A stretch of 64,000 nucleotides of DNA from Georgenia sp. SYP-B2076. Its GTDB lineage: Bacteria > Actinomycetota > Actinomycetes > Actinomycetales > Actinomycetaceae. Where the stretch lies: positions 248,001 to 312,000 of the forward strand of contig NZ_RXOZ01000022.1 in NCBI RefSeq assembly GCF_003991205.1. Direction: 5' to 3'. Below the pieces are notes generated by a model that had not been told where the DNA came from, made no database searches, and saw only the letters and a list, made by a program, of their open reading frames with translations. Positions within the stretch are counted from its first letter, which is position 1, and every line of letters starts with the position of its first letter. A program made the translations under genes and the position numbers. Positions 1-9,168 of the stretch are shown here, one piece after another.

Positions 1-499
1 CGCCGACTCGGAGCCGGCCCATCGCGCCAGCGCGTAGCCAGAGAGCAGGCCGAGCAGCTGCCCGATCACGATGGCGAACTGCCAGAACGTGCCGAGACGT
101 CCCCGGATGCTCGTCGGCGCGATCTCGGACACGTAGGACGGCACGACGGCGCTGGCCGCGCCGACGCCCACGCCGGTCACCAACCGGCAGACCGTCAGCA
201 GCCCCGGAGAACCAGTGAATGCGGCACCGACCGATCCGAGCACGATCGCGATGCCGGCCATGAGCACCCGTCCGCGCGGCAACCGGGCCAGCGAACCAGG
301 CGCCGACGGCGCAGCCGATCAACGAGATCGCGGTCACGAAACCGACTTCACCGGCGCGCAGCGCCATCGTCTCCCGGATGCCGTTGATCGCCGAGTTCAT
401 CGTCGAGGTGTCGAACCCGAAGAGCAGGCCCCCGACGGCGGCTCCCGCCGCGACCAGCGTCACATACGTGTACGAGTGCGTACCGGTGGAGGTCGACAT
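1..499 (-). pseudogene. MFS sugar-porter family transporter, 5' part, frameshifted
   Basis: This is the N-terminal part of a sugar:proton symporter of the major facilitator superfamily; the rest lies beyond the left window edge. The ATG at 499 opens a protein with a first membrane helix containing GGLLFGFDTS, typical of sugar porters. A second reading frame, leftward of about position 290, gives a stretch ending PSYVSEIAPTSIRGR, the sugar-transporter signature. The two halves join only if one base is added or removed near 282-300, in a GC-rich stretch. It is therefore a broken gene or carries a sequencing error. It starts only about 30 bases from the truncated coupling-protein gene on the other strand, so its upstream region is probably not native. 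Sugar specificity cannot be told. Confidence 0.6.
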
Positions 500-526
500 G
501 GAGTTCCCCCGTCTCTCGTGGGACGC

Positions 527-2122
527 CCCGACCCGAAGACTCTAGAACTGGGAGCCCGGCTGGGCATCCTGGGCACCCGGCGTAGGACTCGTCGGGTGGT
601 CGGTGTCATCCTCACCGGGCTCGGCGCGACGGCCTGGGGGGTGTGGCGGCTGTTCCGCCGCGACAAGACCGGGGTCCCGCGTGATGACCCGCGCCGGCTC
701 GCCGGAACCGCCACCGGCCGCGACGTCGCCAAGGCCGCATCCACCAAGGCCCTGCTCGCCCGCTCCCGAGCCCTGCGCCCGTCGCTAATCAAGCCGGCCC
801 CGTCCGACGTCGGCTATCTGCTCGGCTCCTCCAAGGGGAAGGACGTGTGGGCGTCCGTCGAGGACTCCGTCCTAGTGCTCGGCCCGCCCCGGTCGGGAAA
901 GGGCCTGCACGTGGTCATCAACTCGATCCTCGACGCGCCCGGGGCCGTCATCACCACCTCGACCCGCCCGGACAACCTCACCGCCACCATGAAGGCGCGC
1001 GAGCGACGCGGCCCGATCGCCGTCTTCGATCCCCAGCACCTGGCCCACGGACTGCCCACCGGGCTGCGCTGGTCTCTCGTGCGCGGGTGCGAGAACCCCC
1101 TCACGGCCATGATCCGCGCCACCGGGTTCAGCTCGGCCACCGGGCTATCCACGGGCGGAGTCGAGTCCGGCGGCTTCTGGGAAGGCAAGACCCGCACGGC
1201 CCTGCAAGCCCTGCTGCATGCCGCCGCCCTCGGGCAGTGCTCACCGCGCGACCTGTTCGCCTGGTCCCTGTCCCCCTCGGCCGCGGCGGACGCCGTCGCC
1301 ATCCTGTCCTCACAGCCCCACGCCGCGCCCGGCTGGGCCGAGTCGCTGGAATCCACCATCCACTCCGACCCGCGCACCCGAGACTCGATCTGGATGGGCG
1401 TCTCCCTCGCGCTGACCTGCCTGGCGGACCCCCGCGTCATGGACGCCGTCTCCCCCGGCCCGGCGAGTCGTCCGACCCGGCCGAGTTCCTGCGCGGCAAC
1501 GGGACGATGTACCTGCTGGCCACCGGGGCCGGCGCCTCGGCGTCCTGGTCACTCGTCGCGGCGTTCATCGAGGACCTCGTCGAGACCGCCCGCGCCTTGG
1601 CCGCCGCCTCGCCGGGTGCGCGGCTGGACCCGCCGCTGCTCCTCGCGCTCGACGAGATCGGCAACCTCTCCCCCTTGCCGTCACTGCCCGTGCTCATGGC
1701 CGAAGGCGGAGGCACCGGGCTCACCACCATGACGGTCCTCCAGTCCCTGTCCCAAGCACGCGCCAGGTGGGGCGACCACAACGCCGGAGCCATCGGGGAC
1801 GCATCCATCGTCAAGATCGTCCTCGGCGGGGCGTCCGTCGCCAAAGACCTCCAGGACGTCTCCGCGCTCATTGGCGAGCGTGACGAGATCACAGAGTCCG
1901 TCTCCGTCGGCGACCACGGCTCCCGCTCCGTCCAACGATCCATGCGCCGCGTCCCCGTCATGCCACCTGAGACCATCCGCATGCTTCCCTTCGGCACCGC
2001 CCTCGTGCTCCTGCGGTCCGCGCCCCCTCGTCACCGACCTACGGGCATGGATCAACCGCAAGGACGCCGAACAGCTCACCACCGAGCGCGCAGCGATCGA
2101 GCGGACCCTGCGCCGTTCATGA
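527..2122 (+). pseudogene. VirD4/TraG-like type IV coupling protein, two frameshifts and truncated 5' end
   Basis: Conjugative coupling proteins are membrane ATPases that feed DNA to the type IV secretion channel. Three successive reading frames together give one such protein. The first runs to about 1458 and has one hydrophobic segment (near 596-640) and a Walker A motif GPPRSGKG near 880-903. The second, about 1458-2027, has a Walker B region LLLALDEIGN and the TraM-recognition-like stretch after it. The third runs to the TGA at 2120-2122. Single-base shifts near 1458 and 2027, both in C-rich runs, break it. The usual N-terminal pair of membrane helices is mostly missing; a GTG at 596 is the nearest in-frame start. 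No other transfer genes are adjacent, because cargo begins right after it. Confidence 0.7.
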
Positions 2123-2305
2123 ACTGGGTGGCGCGCCCAGCTCAACGACTGCCGATAACAGCAGTCACCGGAAGATGGCACGAACCTGTTTCATTGGCCT
2201 GCCGCCGCTTCACGAGCAGCAGGTCGGCAAGGTGCACTCGATGCTGGCGGATCATCAATGTCGCTATTCCCGTGGCCAGGGTGAACCCACGTCGAGGCGA
2301 GCGAC

Positions 2306-2593
2306 GTGGACTACTACAGCGGCTACGAGGCGGGCTTGATCGGCCCGTCCAGGATCGTTGCTGGTGAGTGCTCCCGGTTCGGCGTCACGGTGAACACTGT
2401 CGCGCCAGAGGGTCTCCTCATCGCTGGCGTACAGCCAGCGGACATCATCGATGAGCAGATGCAACAAGTGCCGGTCGGGCGTATCGGCGCGGCGGCTGAG
2501 GTGACCCACGCCGTGGGCTTCGTTCGGGACGACCGGGTCGGCTTCATCACCGGAAGCGTTCTCGATCTCAACGGCGCCGCCCTCTTGCCGTGA
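2306..2593 (+). pseudogene. C-terminal remnant of a short-chain dehydrogenase
   Basis: The 95 codons match only the last third of an SDR oxidoreductase: the end of the active-site helix, the FGVTVNTVAPEG strand, a VPVGRIG stretch and the terminal FITGSVLDLNG. The Rossmann nucleotide-binding half is absent. Where the family has YxxxK, the sequence reads YYSGYEAG, so the catalytic lysine position holds glutamate. The remnant starts with GTG and has no clear ribosome site. It lies between the broken coupling protein and the intact cargo, and probably marks a rearrangement junction. It is not expected to encode an enzyme. Confidence 0.6.
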
Positions 2594-2647
2594 GGCCTGC
2601 GGGCCAGTCCAAGCCCTACCTTGCGAGATGCCAGGCGGAGGACACAG

Positions 2648-2690
2648 CCTGCTGGGGATAACCCCGAAGATCGGAGGCATGCCCAGCAGG
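2648..2690. terminator. Inverted repeat downstream of the binding-protein gene
   Basis: CCTGCTGGG at 2648-2656 is repeated in reverse complement at 2682-2690 with a 25-base loop. It lies about 55 bases past the stop of the leftward binding-protein gene and just past the SDR remnant. No T-run follows on either strand, so a role as transcription end is only possible. Confidence 0.3.
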
Positions 2691-2745
2691 CCCGGAGAAC
2701 TGAGCTATGACCCCGAGGGTGCAAGCTCGCTGAAGGACACCCCGG

Positions 2746-4017
2746 CTACTCCCCCATAAGCGTGAACTCGGCAGCGGCCGCAGCATTTGGGTAGACAGTC
2801 TTCATGATGCCGTCGTGGTATTGCATGATGTAGTACCCCGCTCGGACATTCTGACCGGTCTCGTCGAACTGGACACCGTAGTACGTCGGGGTGCCACCGT
2901 CAGGGAGGTCCAGGGATCGGGCCGCCTCGAGGATCGAGTCCGGGTCACTGACGTCCGCGTGGGGAAGGACCTCTTCGAACAGCACGTACGCCCCGTGGAA
3001 TCCCATGGTGGCGTGCGCCAGCGGCGGGCGGCCGATCATCTCCTCGTACTTCGCGGTCCATTCCTCGTATGTGGTCGACAAACCGTCGTTGAGTAGCTCG
3101 TCGGTGATACCGAGCGGGGCTCCATCGCCGGCGAGAATGCCGTTCACTCGGTCACCGAGCGCTTCCGCGATGTCCGGTGTCGTGAATCCTGCCCCGGACC
3201 CGAACACCACACCGGGCTCGAACCCCAGCTCCTGCGACTGCTTCATCAGCAGGATGGCGTCGTTGACGTAGGAGATCGCGTACAGGAACTCCACGTCGGC
3301 GCTCTTGAGGTTCTCGATCACGGAGGACAGGTCGTTCGCGGTCGCGGTGTAGGGCAGGTCGGCCACGAGGTTCCAGTCGTTGTCCGCCGCCATCTGCCGC
3401 ACGGCGTCGGCCGACGATGTCCCGAACGCGCTGTCCTCGTAGACCATCCCGACGCGGACGTCGCTGAAGTCCTTGGCCATCGCCGGGCCGACCACGTCGT
3501 CGAAGAAGTCGGCCGCCGTCTCTTGATACGCCGGCAGTGACACGGAGATGTTGGTACGGAGGAGGTGCTCCAGACCGCGTTCGGTGGTCTCGGCGGCGGC
3601 ACTGCCCGTCTCCCAGTACACCGTGCTGTTGCGGTTGGCCACCTCCGAGGCAGGGATGGCGATGCCGCTGGAGTAGGAGCCCATGATCACCGAGACGTCG
3701 GGGTCCATGCTCAGCGTCCCGGCGACGGCGACCGCGTCTTCTGGGGTCGGCGCGTCGCTGACCTTGAACTCGATCGGGCGACCATCGATGCCGCCCTGCT
3801 CGTTGATGATCGCCTGGGCGACCTTGTATCCGTTGTACATCTCGTTACCGAGTGCCGAGAGACTTCCGGTGAGCGGGAGGAGGACGCCGACGGTGATCGG
3901 GTCTTCTCCACTCTCGCCTCCCCCCGGCCTATCGCCTGTGCTCGACGAGCACGCCGCGAGGGCGAGCGTGATTCCCGCTCCGAGCGTGACGATCCGGCTC
4001 TTACGACTGAACTTCAT
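2746..4017 (-). CDS. ABC transporter substrate-binding lipoprotein (LivK/UrtA-like), copy 1
   Basis: This extracytoplasmic binding protein (423 aa) would capture the substrate for the Liv-type importer encoded upstream. The N-terminus is a lipoprotein signal with lipobox LAAC, Cys23. The mature part begins with the ITVGVLLPLTG strand common to LivK, AmiC and UrtA proteins, and carries the NEQGGIDGRPIEF motif. The ATG at 4017 is preferred over an ATG six codons earlier because AGGAG sits six bases before it. It is the last gene of a leftward run that begins at 13189, 186 bases after the aldehyde dehydrogenase gene. It is clearly paralogous to the protein at 11912-13189, and even the ribosome-site leader (AGGAGTTGCC) is the same. 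The two copies may bind different ligands for one permease. The ligand is unknown. Confidence 0.9.
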   Translation of the reverse strand: MKFSRKSRIVTLGAGITLALAACSSSTGDRPGGGESGEDPITVGVLLPLTGSLSALGNEMYNGYKVAQAIINEQGGIDGRPIEFKVSDAPTPEDAVAVAGTLSMDPDVSVIMGSYSSGIAIPASEVANRNSTVYWETGSAAAETTERGLEHLLRTNISVSLPAYQETAADFFDDVVGPAMAKDFSDVRVGMVYEDSAFGTSSADAVRQMAADNDWNLVADLPYTATANDLSSVIENLKSADVEFLYAISYVNDAILLMKQSQELGFEPGVVFGSGAGFTTPDIAEALGDRVNGILAGDGAPLGITDELLNDGLSTTYEEWTAKYEEMIGRPPLAHATMGFHGAYVLFEEVLPHADVSDPDSILEAARSLDLPDGGTPTYYGVQFDETGQNVRAGYYIMQYHDGIMKTVYPNAAAAAEFTLMGE

Positions 4018-4203
4018 GGCAACTCCTATGCGCATCCTTGGGCATGTGGGTCGCCGATTCTCCTGTGGGAGACGTGCCGTTTGAGATCGCGTACTGACCG
4101 TCAGTCCGAAATCGCGATCAACTGGGGCTCGACGTACCCGCGGGCCGGTACACCCAGGGGGACTGGAATCGACATCAGGCCAGAATCCGGCCTACGGCGA
4201 TCA

Positions 4204-5676
4204 TCACCTCTTCGCGTATGGATCAGGCGTCAGGGTGTACTTCACCGAGAGGTATTCGTGAATTCCCTCAACACCGCCCTCTCGGCCCATCCCGGACTGC
4301 TTCACGCCGCCGAACGGGGCGGCGGCGTTGGAGATGGCGCCGACATTGAGGCCCATCATCCCGGTCTCGAGCCGGTCGATCATCCGTTGCCCGCGAGCGG
4401 GGTCTTGAGTGAAGACGTAGCTCACGAGCCCGAACTCCGTGGCGTTGGCCAGCCGAACGGCGTCGGCCTCGTCCGCGAACGGGACGATCGCCAGCACGGG
4501 ACCAAAAATCTCCTCTTCGAGGATGCGGCTGCCCGTCGCGACACCGACGAGTACCGTCGGCTCGAAAAACGTCCCCGGCCCCGGCGCGGACGTACCGCCG
4601 ACACGAAGGGCTGCGCGGCGCATGACTGCGTCGTCGACGAGGTCCTGCGCCTTGGTCACCGCACGGTCGTCGATGAGCGGCCCGATCGTGACTCCGTGCT
4701 CGGTGCCGCGTCCCATGTGCAGTTCTCGCACCCGCGCTGTGACACGCTCGGCGAACTCTTCGGCGACGCTCTCGTGAACGAGGAACCGGTTCGCGGCGGT
4801 GCACGCCTGGCCGATGTTGCGGAACTTCGCCAGCATCGCGCCGTCGATGGCGAGATCGAGGTCGGCGTCCTCGAACACGAGGAACGGCGCGTTGCCGCCC
4901 AGTTCCATGGACACGCGCAGGACCGAGTCCGCTGCCTGTCGGATGAGCTGTTTGCCCACCGGTGTGGAGCCCGTGAAGCTGAGCTTGCGCAGCCGGGGAT
5001 CACGGATGATCGGACCGGAGACGCCGGCGGCGTCGGTGGTCGTCACGACGTTGACGACCCCGTCGGGCAGGCCTGCCTCCTGGAGGATGCCGGCGAGGGC
5101 GAGTGTCGTCAACGGGGTGAGCTCGGCCGGCTTGAGGACCACTGTGCACCCGGCGGCGAGGGCCGGGGCGATCTTGCGGGTGGCCATCGCCAGCGGGAAG
5201 TTCCACGGGGTGATGAGGTAGCAGGGCCCGACCGGTCGGTACGAGACGATCATCCGCCCGGTCCCCTCGGGGTTGGTGCCATACCGGCCGTTGATGCGGA
5301 CCGCTTCCTCGCTGAACCACCTGAGGAACTCGCCACCGTAGGTCACCTCGGACCGCGACTCGGCGAGAGGCTTGCCCATCTCCAGCGTCATGAGAAGTGC
5401 GAGCTCCTCGAACTGGGTCTGCACCAGGTCGAACGCCCGACGCAGGATCTCACCGCGCACGCGTGGCGTGGTCGCCGCCCAGGACTCGGCCGCCGCGACG
5501 GCGGCGTCGAGTGCCGCGATCCCGTCCGCCGGGGTGGCATCCGCCACGTGGGCGATGGCATCCCCGGTCGCGGGGTCGACTACGTCGAACCGGGTGCCGG
5601 ACGCACTCTCGCGCCAGCGTCCGCCGATGAACAGCCGATCCTCCAGATCGTCGAGAACCTCGCTCGTGCTTGTCAC
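4204..5676 (-). CDS. NAD(P)-dependent succinate-semialdehyde-type dehydrogenase
   Basis: This aldehyde dehydrogenase of 490 aa oxidises an aldehyde to its acid; the closest recognisable family is GabD. It shows TPWNFPLA (about 157-164) in the cofactor pocket, FTGST at 234-238, the general-base glutamate in SMELGGNAP (E258) and the nucleophile in GQACTAANRF (C292). The length is normal for the family. It lies 101 bases after the ThDP enzyme gene in the same direction, with a strong hairpin between them, and before the second binding-protein gene. In this setting it probably oxidises the aldehyde released by the neighbouring ThDP-dependent lyase or decarboxylase. That link is inference, and succinate semialdehyde itself may not be the substrate. 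Confidence 0.85.
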   Translation of the reverse strand: MTSTSEVLDDLEDRLFIGGRWRESASGTRFDVVDPATGDAIAHVADATPADGIAALDAAVAAAESWAATTPRVRGEILRRAFDLVQTQFEELALLMTLEMGKPLAESRSEVTYGGEFLRWFSEEAVRINGRYGTNPEGTGRMIVSYRPVGPCYLITPWNFPLAMATRKIAPALAAGCTVVLKPAELTPLTTLALAGILQEAGLPDGVVNVVTTTDAAGVSGPIIRDPRLRKLSFTGSTPVGKQLIRQAADSVLRVSMELGGNAPFLVFEDADLDLAIDGAMLAKFRNIGQACTAANRFLVHESVAEEFAERVTARVRELHMGRGTEHGVTIGPLIDDRAVTKAQDLVDDAVMRRAALRVGGTSAPGPGTFFEPTVLVGVATGSRILEEEIFGPVLAIVPFADEADAVRLANATEFGLVSYVFTQDPARGQRMIDRLETGMMGLNVGAISNAAAPFGGVKQSGMGREGGVEGIHEYLSVKYTLTPDPYAKR

Positions 5677-5733
5677 ACCAGACCTCCTTGCTCGAAGCTG
5701 CCACCGTCACGTGCCCGTCAGCCCGGGACGGCC

Positions 5734-5771
5734 CCGGGCCCGCTGCGACATGAATGTCGTAGCGGGCCCGG
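5734..5771. promoter_or_regulatory. Strong intra-operon stem-loop
   Basis: Positions 5734-5751 pair with 5754-5771 over 18 base pairs with a single mismatch and a two-base loop. The structure sits immediately after the ThDP enzyme stop codon and about 60 bases before the dehydrogenase start in the leftward operon. No T-run follows, so it more likely sets message stability or partial termination than a full stop. Confidence 0.5.
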
Positions 5772-5777
5772 CGTGTG

Positions 5778-7514
5778 TCATGCGGTCTTGCTGGTGACCT
5801 GCTCGTGACTGACCCCTGCCATCGAGGTCTGGATCGTGAGGTAGGACTCGGTGAGGTTCGTCTTCACGACCAAGACGGTGACTCCGTCGTTCTCCAGCCC
5901 AGCGGCGACACCGGCGCGGACCTCGTCGTCCGATGTGGCGGTGATGGCGGTGCAGCCAATGGCGGCGGCGATCGCCCCGAGGTCGAAGGGCGCGAAGTCG
6001 GCGAGGAACGAACGCTCGCCCTGACCGTGCTTGACCCAGCCGAGCGCCTGGTTGTCCATGACGACGACCAGCACCTTGCGCTTGTTCTCCACCGCCGTCA
6101 TGAGTCCGTGGAGGCTCATCGCGTACCCACCATCGCCGGTGACCGCGACCGCCTGGCGGTCGGGGTGGGTGTAGGTCGCGGCCAATGCGGCGGAGACCGC
6201 GTAGCCCATGCCGCCACCCCCGTTGGGCTGCATGAGCACGCCACCCTGGCGGACCTGGTAGTCGTGCAGCATGAAGATGCGGTTCTCCCCTGCGTCACAC
6301 ATGACGACGGCGTTGGCCGGGAGGGTCTCCCCGAGCGTGCGGGCGAGCTTTCGGGGGTTCACCACCTGAGCGTCCGGATCGCTGGCGGCGATCTCCTCGA
6401 AGTACCCGACCTGCTCGCGTACCTGCGCCACGCGCATGCGTCCGCCGGCGGCGACGCCCGTGGCCGCCGAGGCGAGCCGGGGCAGCACGTCGCCGGCGCG
6501 GCCGAGCAGGCCGTGCGCGACCGGGTGGGTCCAGTTGATGTTGAGCGCCTCGATGTCGACCTGGACGATCGTCTGCCGCCCGGCGTCGATGAGCTCGGGC
6601 TTCTCGTCGATCGTGTCGGTCGAGCCGAGCTTCGTCGCCACGGCGATGATCAGGTCGGAATCGCCCACGAGGGTGTTGGCGGAGTTCTGCCCGAAGGATC
6701 CCATGACGCCGGCGGCGAGCGGGTGATCCTCGGCGAAGACGCTCTTGCCGCTCGTGGTGGTGGCGACCGGGATGTCGAGGGCCTCGGCGAACGCGAGGAG
6801 CGCATCGAGGCCGGCGTCGTCACGCACACCGTTGCCGGCGACGATGATCGGGCGGGCCGCGCCCTTGATGGCCGCAGCGGCGTCGGCGATGGCGGCGTCG
6901 GTGGTGGTGGGCACGGGCGAGAGGTAGCTCCGGTCGATGAAGACGCGGGCGGCGTCGGCCTCGGTGAAACGGTTGAGCAGGGCGTCACTGTGGAAGACCA
7001 CAGCGACGGGGCCGGGCTCGCCGTCGAGGGCGTGCTTGGCGGCGAGCTGGGTCATCTGCACGGCCTGGACCGGGTCGGTCGCGACGAAGGTCCGCTTGGT
7101 GATGGCGGCCATGGCAGTGGGCAGGTCGTAGGCGCCGTAGCCACCGAACCCTGACTGGTAGGGGCCGTGGTGGGAGTAGGTCCCACCCTCAGTGGTGTCG
7201 ATGAGGATGACCATCGGGGAGGAGCCGAGGTGGGCCTCCATGACCCCGATACCGCCGGCGCCGAGCACCCACGCGCCCTGGGCCATGACGACGGCGACGC
7301 GCCCGGAGAGGCGGCCGTAGGCCTCGGCCATGACGGTGCCGATGGACTCTTCGCGGACGAGGACGCTCTCGACGGTGTCCTGGTGGTCGCGCAGCGCGTC
7401 GTAGATCTGGACGGTGTGCCCGCCCGGCATGCCGAAGACGATGGGCTTCTCGAAGGTGGCGATGACCTCGGCGACGCCCTGGGCGCCGGTGGTCGATGCG
7501 GTGATGTTCGTCAT
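5778..7514 (-). CDS. ThDP-dependent enzyme of the acetolactate synthase-like family (copy 1)
   Basis: This 578-aa thiamine-diphosphate enzyme has the three-domain layout of acetolactate synthase, benzoylformate decarboxylase and relatives. The cofactor-activating glutamate is E56 in LVREES, where the family usually has RHEQ. The ThDP/Mg motif begins GDGGY at 460 and ends at VVMDN near 488. The central domain carries PIIVAGNG. The sequence lacks features that would assign a reaction. No small regulatory subunit gene is next to it, so a catabolic carboligase, lyase or decarboxylase is more likely than the biosynthetic enzyme. It lies 46 bases after the SDR gene in the importer operon. A second family member sits at 15387-17117 in the same cargo. 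Confidence 0.85.
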   Translation of the reverse strand: MTNITASTTGAQGVAEVIATFEKPIVFGMPGGHTVQIYDALRDHQDTVESVLVREESIGTVMAEAYGRLSGRVAVVMAQGAWVLGAGGIGVMEAHLGSSPMVILIDTTEGGTYSHHGPYQSGFGGYGAYDLPTAMAAITKRTFVATDPVQAVQMTQLAAKHALDGEPGPVAVVFHSDALLNRFTEADAARVFIDRSYLSPVPTTTDAAIADAAAAIKGAARPIIVAGNGVRDDAGLDALLAFAEALDIPVATTTSGKSVFAEDHPLAAGVMGSFGQNSANTLVGDSDLIIAVATKLGSTDTIDEKPELIDAGRQTIVQVDIEALNINWTHPVAHGLLGRAGDVLPRLASAATGVAAGGRMRVAQVREQVGYFEEIAASDPDAQVVNPRKLARTLGETLPANAVVMCDAGENRIFMLHDYQVRQGGVLMQPNGGGGMGYAVSAALAATYTHPDRQAVAVTGDGGYAMSLHGLMTAVENKRKVLVVVMDNQALGWVKHGQGERSFLADFAPFDLGAIAAAIGCTAITATSDDEVRAGVAAGLENDGVTVLVVKTNLTESYLTIQTSMAGVSHEQVTSKTA

Positions 7515-7560
7515 GTCACTAACTCCGTTGTCGATCGATGCGAAAGGGGTGGCTTGGGGT

Positions 7561-8388
7561 CTAGAGGGTGGATCCGCCGTCGACGGGGATGACCGTCCCG
7601 GTGACGTAGGCGCCGAGGTCCGTGGCGAGGAATTCGACGACGCCCGCGCAGTCTTCGGGCGTGCCGAGGCGGCGGAGAGCGACGCTGTCGGTGAGCTGCT
7701 CGCCGCCCATGGTGTCGAAGAGCGGCATGAGGCGACCGGTGCCGATGTACCCCGGAGCGATGCAGTTGGCGGTGATGCCGTAGGGCCCGACCTCCTGCGC
7801 GAGGTACTTCGTGTACATGGCGATACCTGCCTTGGCGGCGCCGTAGTGGGCGTAGCCTCCCGTGCGGTCGGCGCGTCGGCCGGCCTGGCTCGAGACCGTG
7901 ATGAGGCGACCTGAGCGCTGCTTCTTCATGGGTCCGGCGGCGGCCTTGCAGGTGTAGATGGTGCCGTAGAGGTTGCGCTGGAGGACGCCGTCGAGCACGT
8001 CGTCGGCCACCTCGGTGGCTTTGGTCTCGCTGATGGCGCCGATCCCGCCACCGGCGTTGCAGACGGCAATGTCGAGCCTGCCCCATGCCTCGATGATCTG
8101 GTCGACGGCGGCCTGCATGGCCTCTGGCTCGGTCACATCGGCCTCGATGGCGAGGGCCCCGCGTCCGAGGCTTTCGATCTCGGCTGCGGTCGAGTCGCCC
8201 TGCATGGAGCTCTTCTCCAGCTCGAACGCCTCGTAGGACTTGAGGTCGAAGTCGAGCACGGCGACGTCGGCGCCCAGCTCGGCGAGGCGGAGGGCGTAGG
8301 ACCGTCCGATGCCGCGGCCTGCCCCGGTGACCAGTGCCGTCTTTCCCTGAAGCTTCAAGTTTCCGTTGTCCACGTCTGTCCTTGTCAT
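7561..8388 (-). CDS. Short-chain dehydrogenase/reductase with a cofactor-loop insertion
   Basis: This classical SDR of 275 aa interconverts an alcohol and a ketone with NAD(P). TGAGRGIG at 21-28 binds the nucleotide, NAG follows at 111-113, and the catalytic Ser is near 166 with Y182 and K186 in YGAAK. After the second beta strand (about residues 49-66) there is an insertion of roughly 15 residues, FDLKSYEAFELEKSS, not present in ordinary FabG-like SDRs. Such insertions near the cofactor occur in mycofactocin-linked SDRs, but no mycofactocin gene is in the window. It is translated between livF and the ThDP enzyme gene, so it probably acts in the same pathway. Confidence 0.85.
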   Translation of the reverse strand: MTRTDVDNGNLKLQGKTALVTGAGRGIGRSYALRLAELGADVAVLDFDLKSYEAFELEKSSMQGDSTAAEIESLGRGALAIEADVTEPEAMQAAVDQIIEAWGRLDIAVCNAGGGIGAISETKATEVADDVLDGVLQRNLYGTIYTCKAAAGPMKKQRSGRLITVSSQAGRRADRTGGYAHYGAAKAGIAMYTKYLAQEVGPYGITANCIAPGYIGTGRLMPLFDTMGGEQLTDSVALRRLGTPEDCAGVVEFLATDLGAYVTGTVIPVDGGSTL

Positions 8389-8439
8389 TCGGTGCGGAAG
8401 ATCAATTGGGTCGATGAGCGAGATGCCGAGCGGCGTGCC

Positions 8440-9168
8440 TCAAGTACGGGCGATCTCGGCGATGCCGAGCATGACGTCGGTGAGGCCGGGGTCGTTCAGC
8501 AGCCCCTGCCCGGTGCCCGCCATGACGACCTGCCCCTCCTGGAGTGCGTATCCGCGGTCGCAGATGCTCAGCGCGTGCCGAACGTTCTGCTCGACGAGCA
8601 GGATCGTCGTGCCCCGTTGCCGGATCTCCGTGATGAGCTCGAAGAGCTGGGAGACGATAATGGGCGCGAGGCCCAGCGAGGGCTCGTCCAGCATGAGCAG
8701 TCGGGGCTGAGCCATGAGCGCCCGGCCGATCGCGAGCATCTGCTGCTGGCCACCACTCATGGAGCCAGCCCGCTGCTTGCGCCGTTCCTGGAGCGCGGGG
8801 AGCAGCTCGTAGATCCACTCCTCGGTCTCCTTCGACCGCGACCGGGCGTTCTTCGCGAAGGCACCGAGCCGGAGGTTGTCCTCGACCGTGAGGTAGGGGA
8901 AGAGGTGTCGGTTCTCCGGAACCTGGACCAGGCCTAGCTCGGGCAACAGGTGCGCTTGCTTCTCGTGGACCTGATTCCCGTCGAAGCTGATGGTGCCAGC
9001 ACTGATGCGGTAGACGCCCGAAATCGCGTTCATGAGCGTGGTCTTGCCGGCACCGTTGGCGCCGACCAGGGCAACGATCTCGCCCTCGTCGATGTGCAAG
9101 GTCGCGCCATTGAGCGCCTGCACCTCGCCGTAGTGGAACTCGACCGAGTTCACCTCAAGCAGTGGCAT
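8440..9168 (-). CDS. livF: Branched-chain amino acid-type ABC transporter ATP-binding protein
   Basis: LivF-type ATPase of 242 aa, one of two nucleotide-binding subunits that power the importer. It has Walker A GANGAGKTT (37-45), the signature MSGGQQQML, Walker B LLMLDEPSLGLAP and the switch histidine within IRQRGTTILLVEQNV region downstream. The start overlaps the end of livG by 14 bases. Family members serve branched-chain amino acids, urea, amides and also aromatic acids, so the substrate cannot be read from this subunit. Confidence 0.92.
   Translation of the reverse strand: MPLLEVNSVEFHYGEVQALNGATLHIDEGEIVALVGANGAGKTTLMNAISGVYRISAGTISFDGNQVHEKQAHLLPELGLVQVPENRHLFPYLTVEDNLRLGAFAKNARSRSKETEEWIYELLPALQERRKQRAGSMSGGQQQMLAIGRALMAQPRLLMLDEPSLGLAPIIVSQLFELITEIRQRGTTILLVEQNVRHALSICDRGYALQEGQVVMAGTGQGLLNDPGLTDVMLGIAEIART

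Noticed and set aside
1440-2040. Programmed frameshifting in the coupling protein
   Set aside because: No slippery heptamer with downstream structure is evident, and neighbouring backbone genes are broken too, so decay or read error is more likely.
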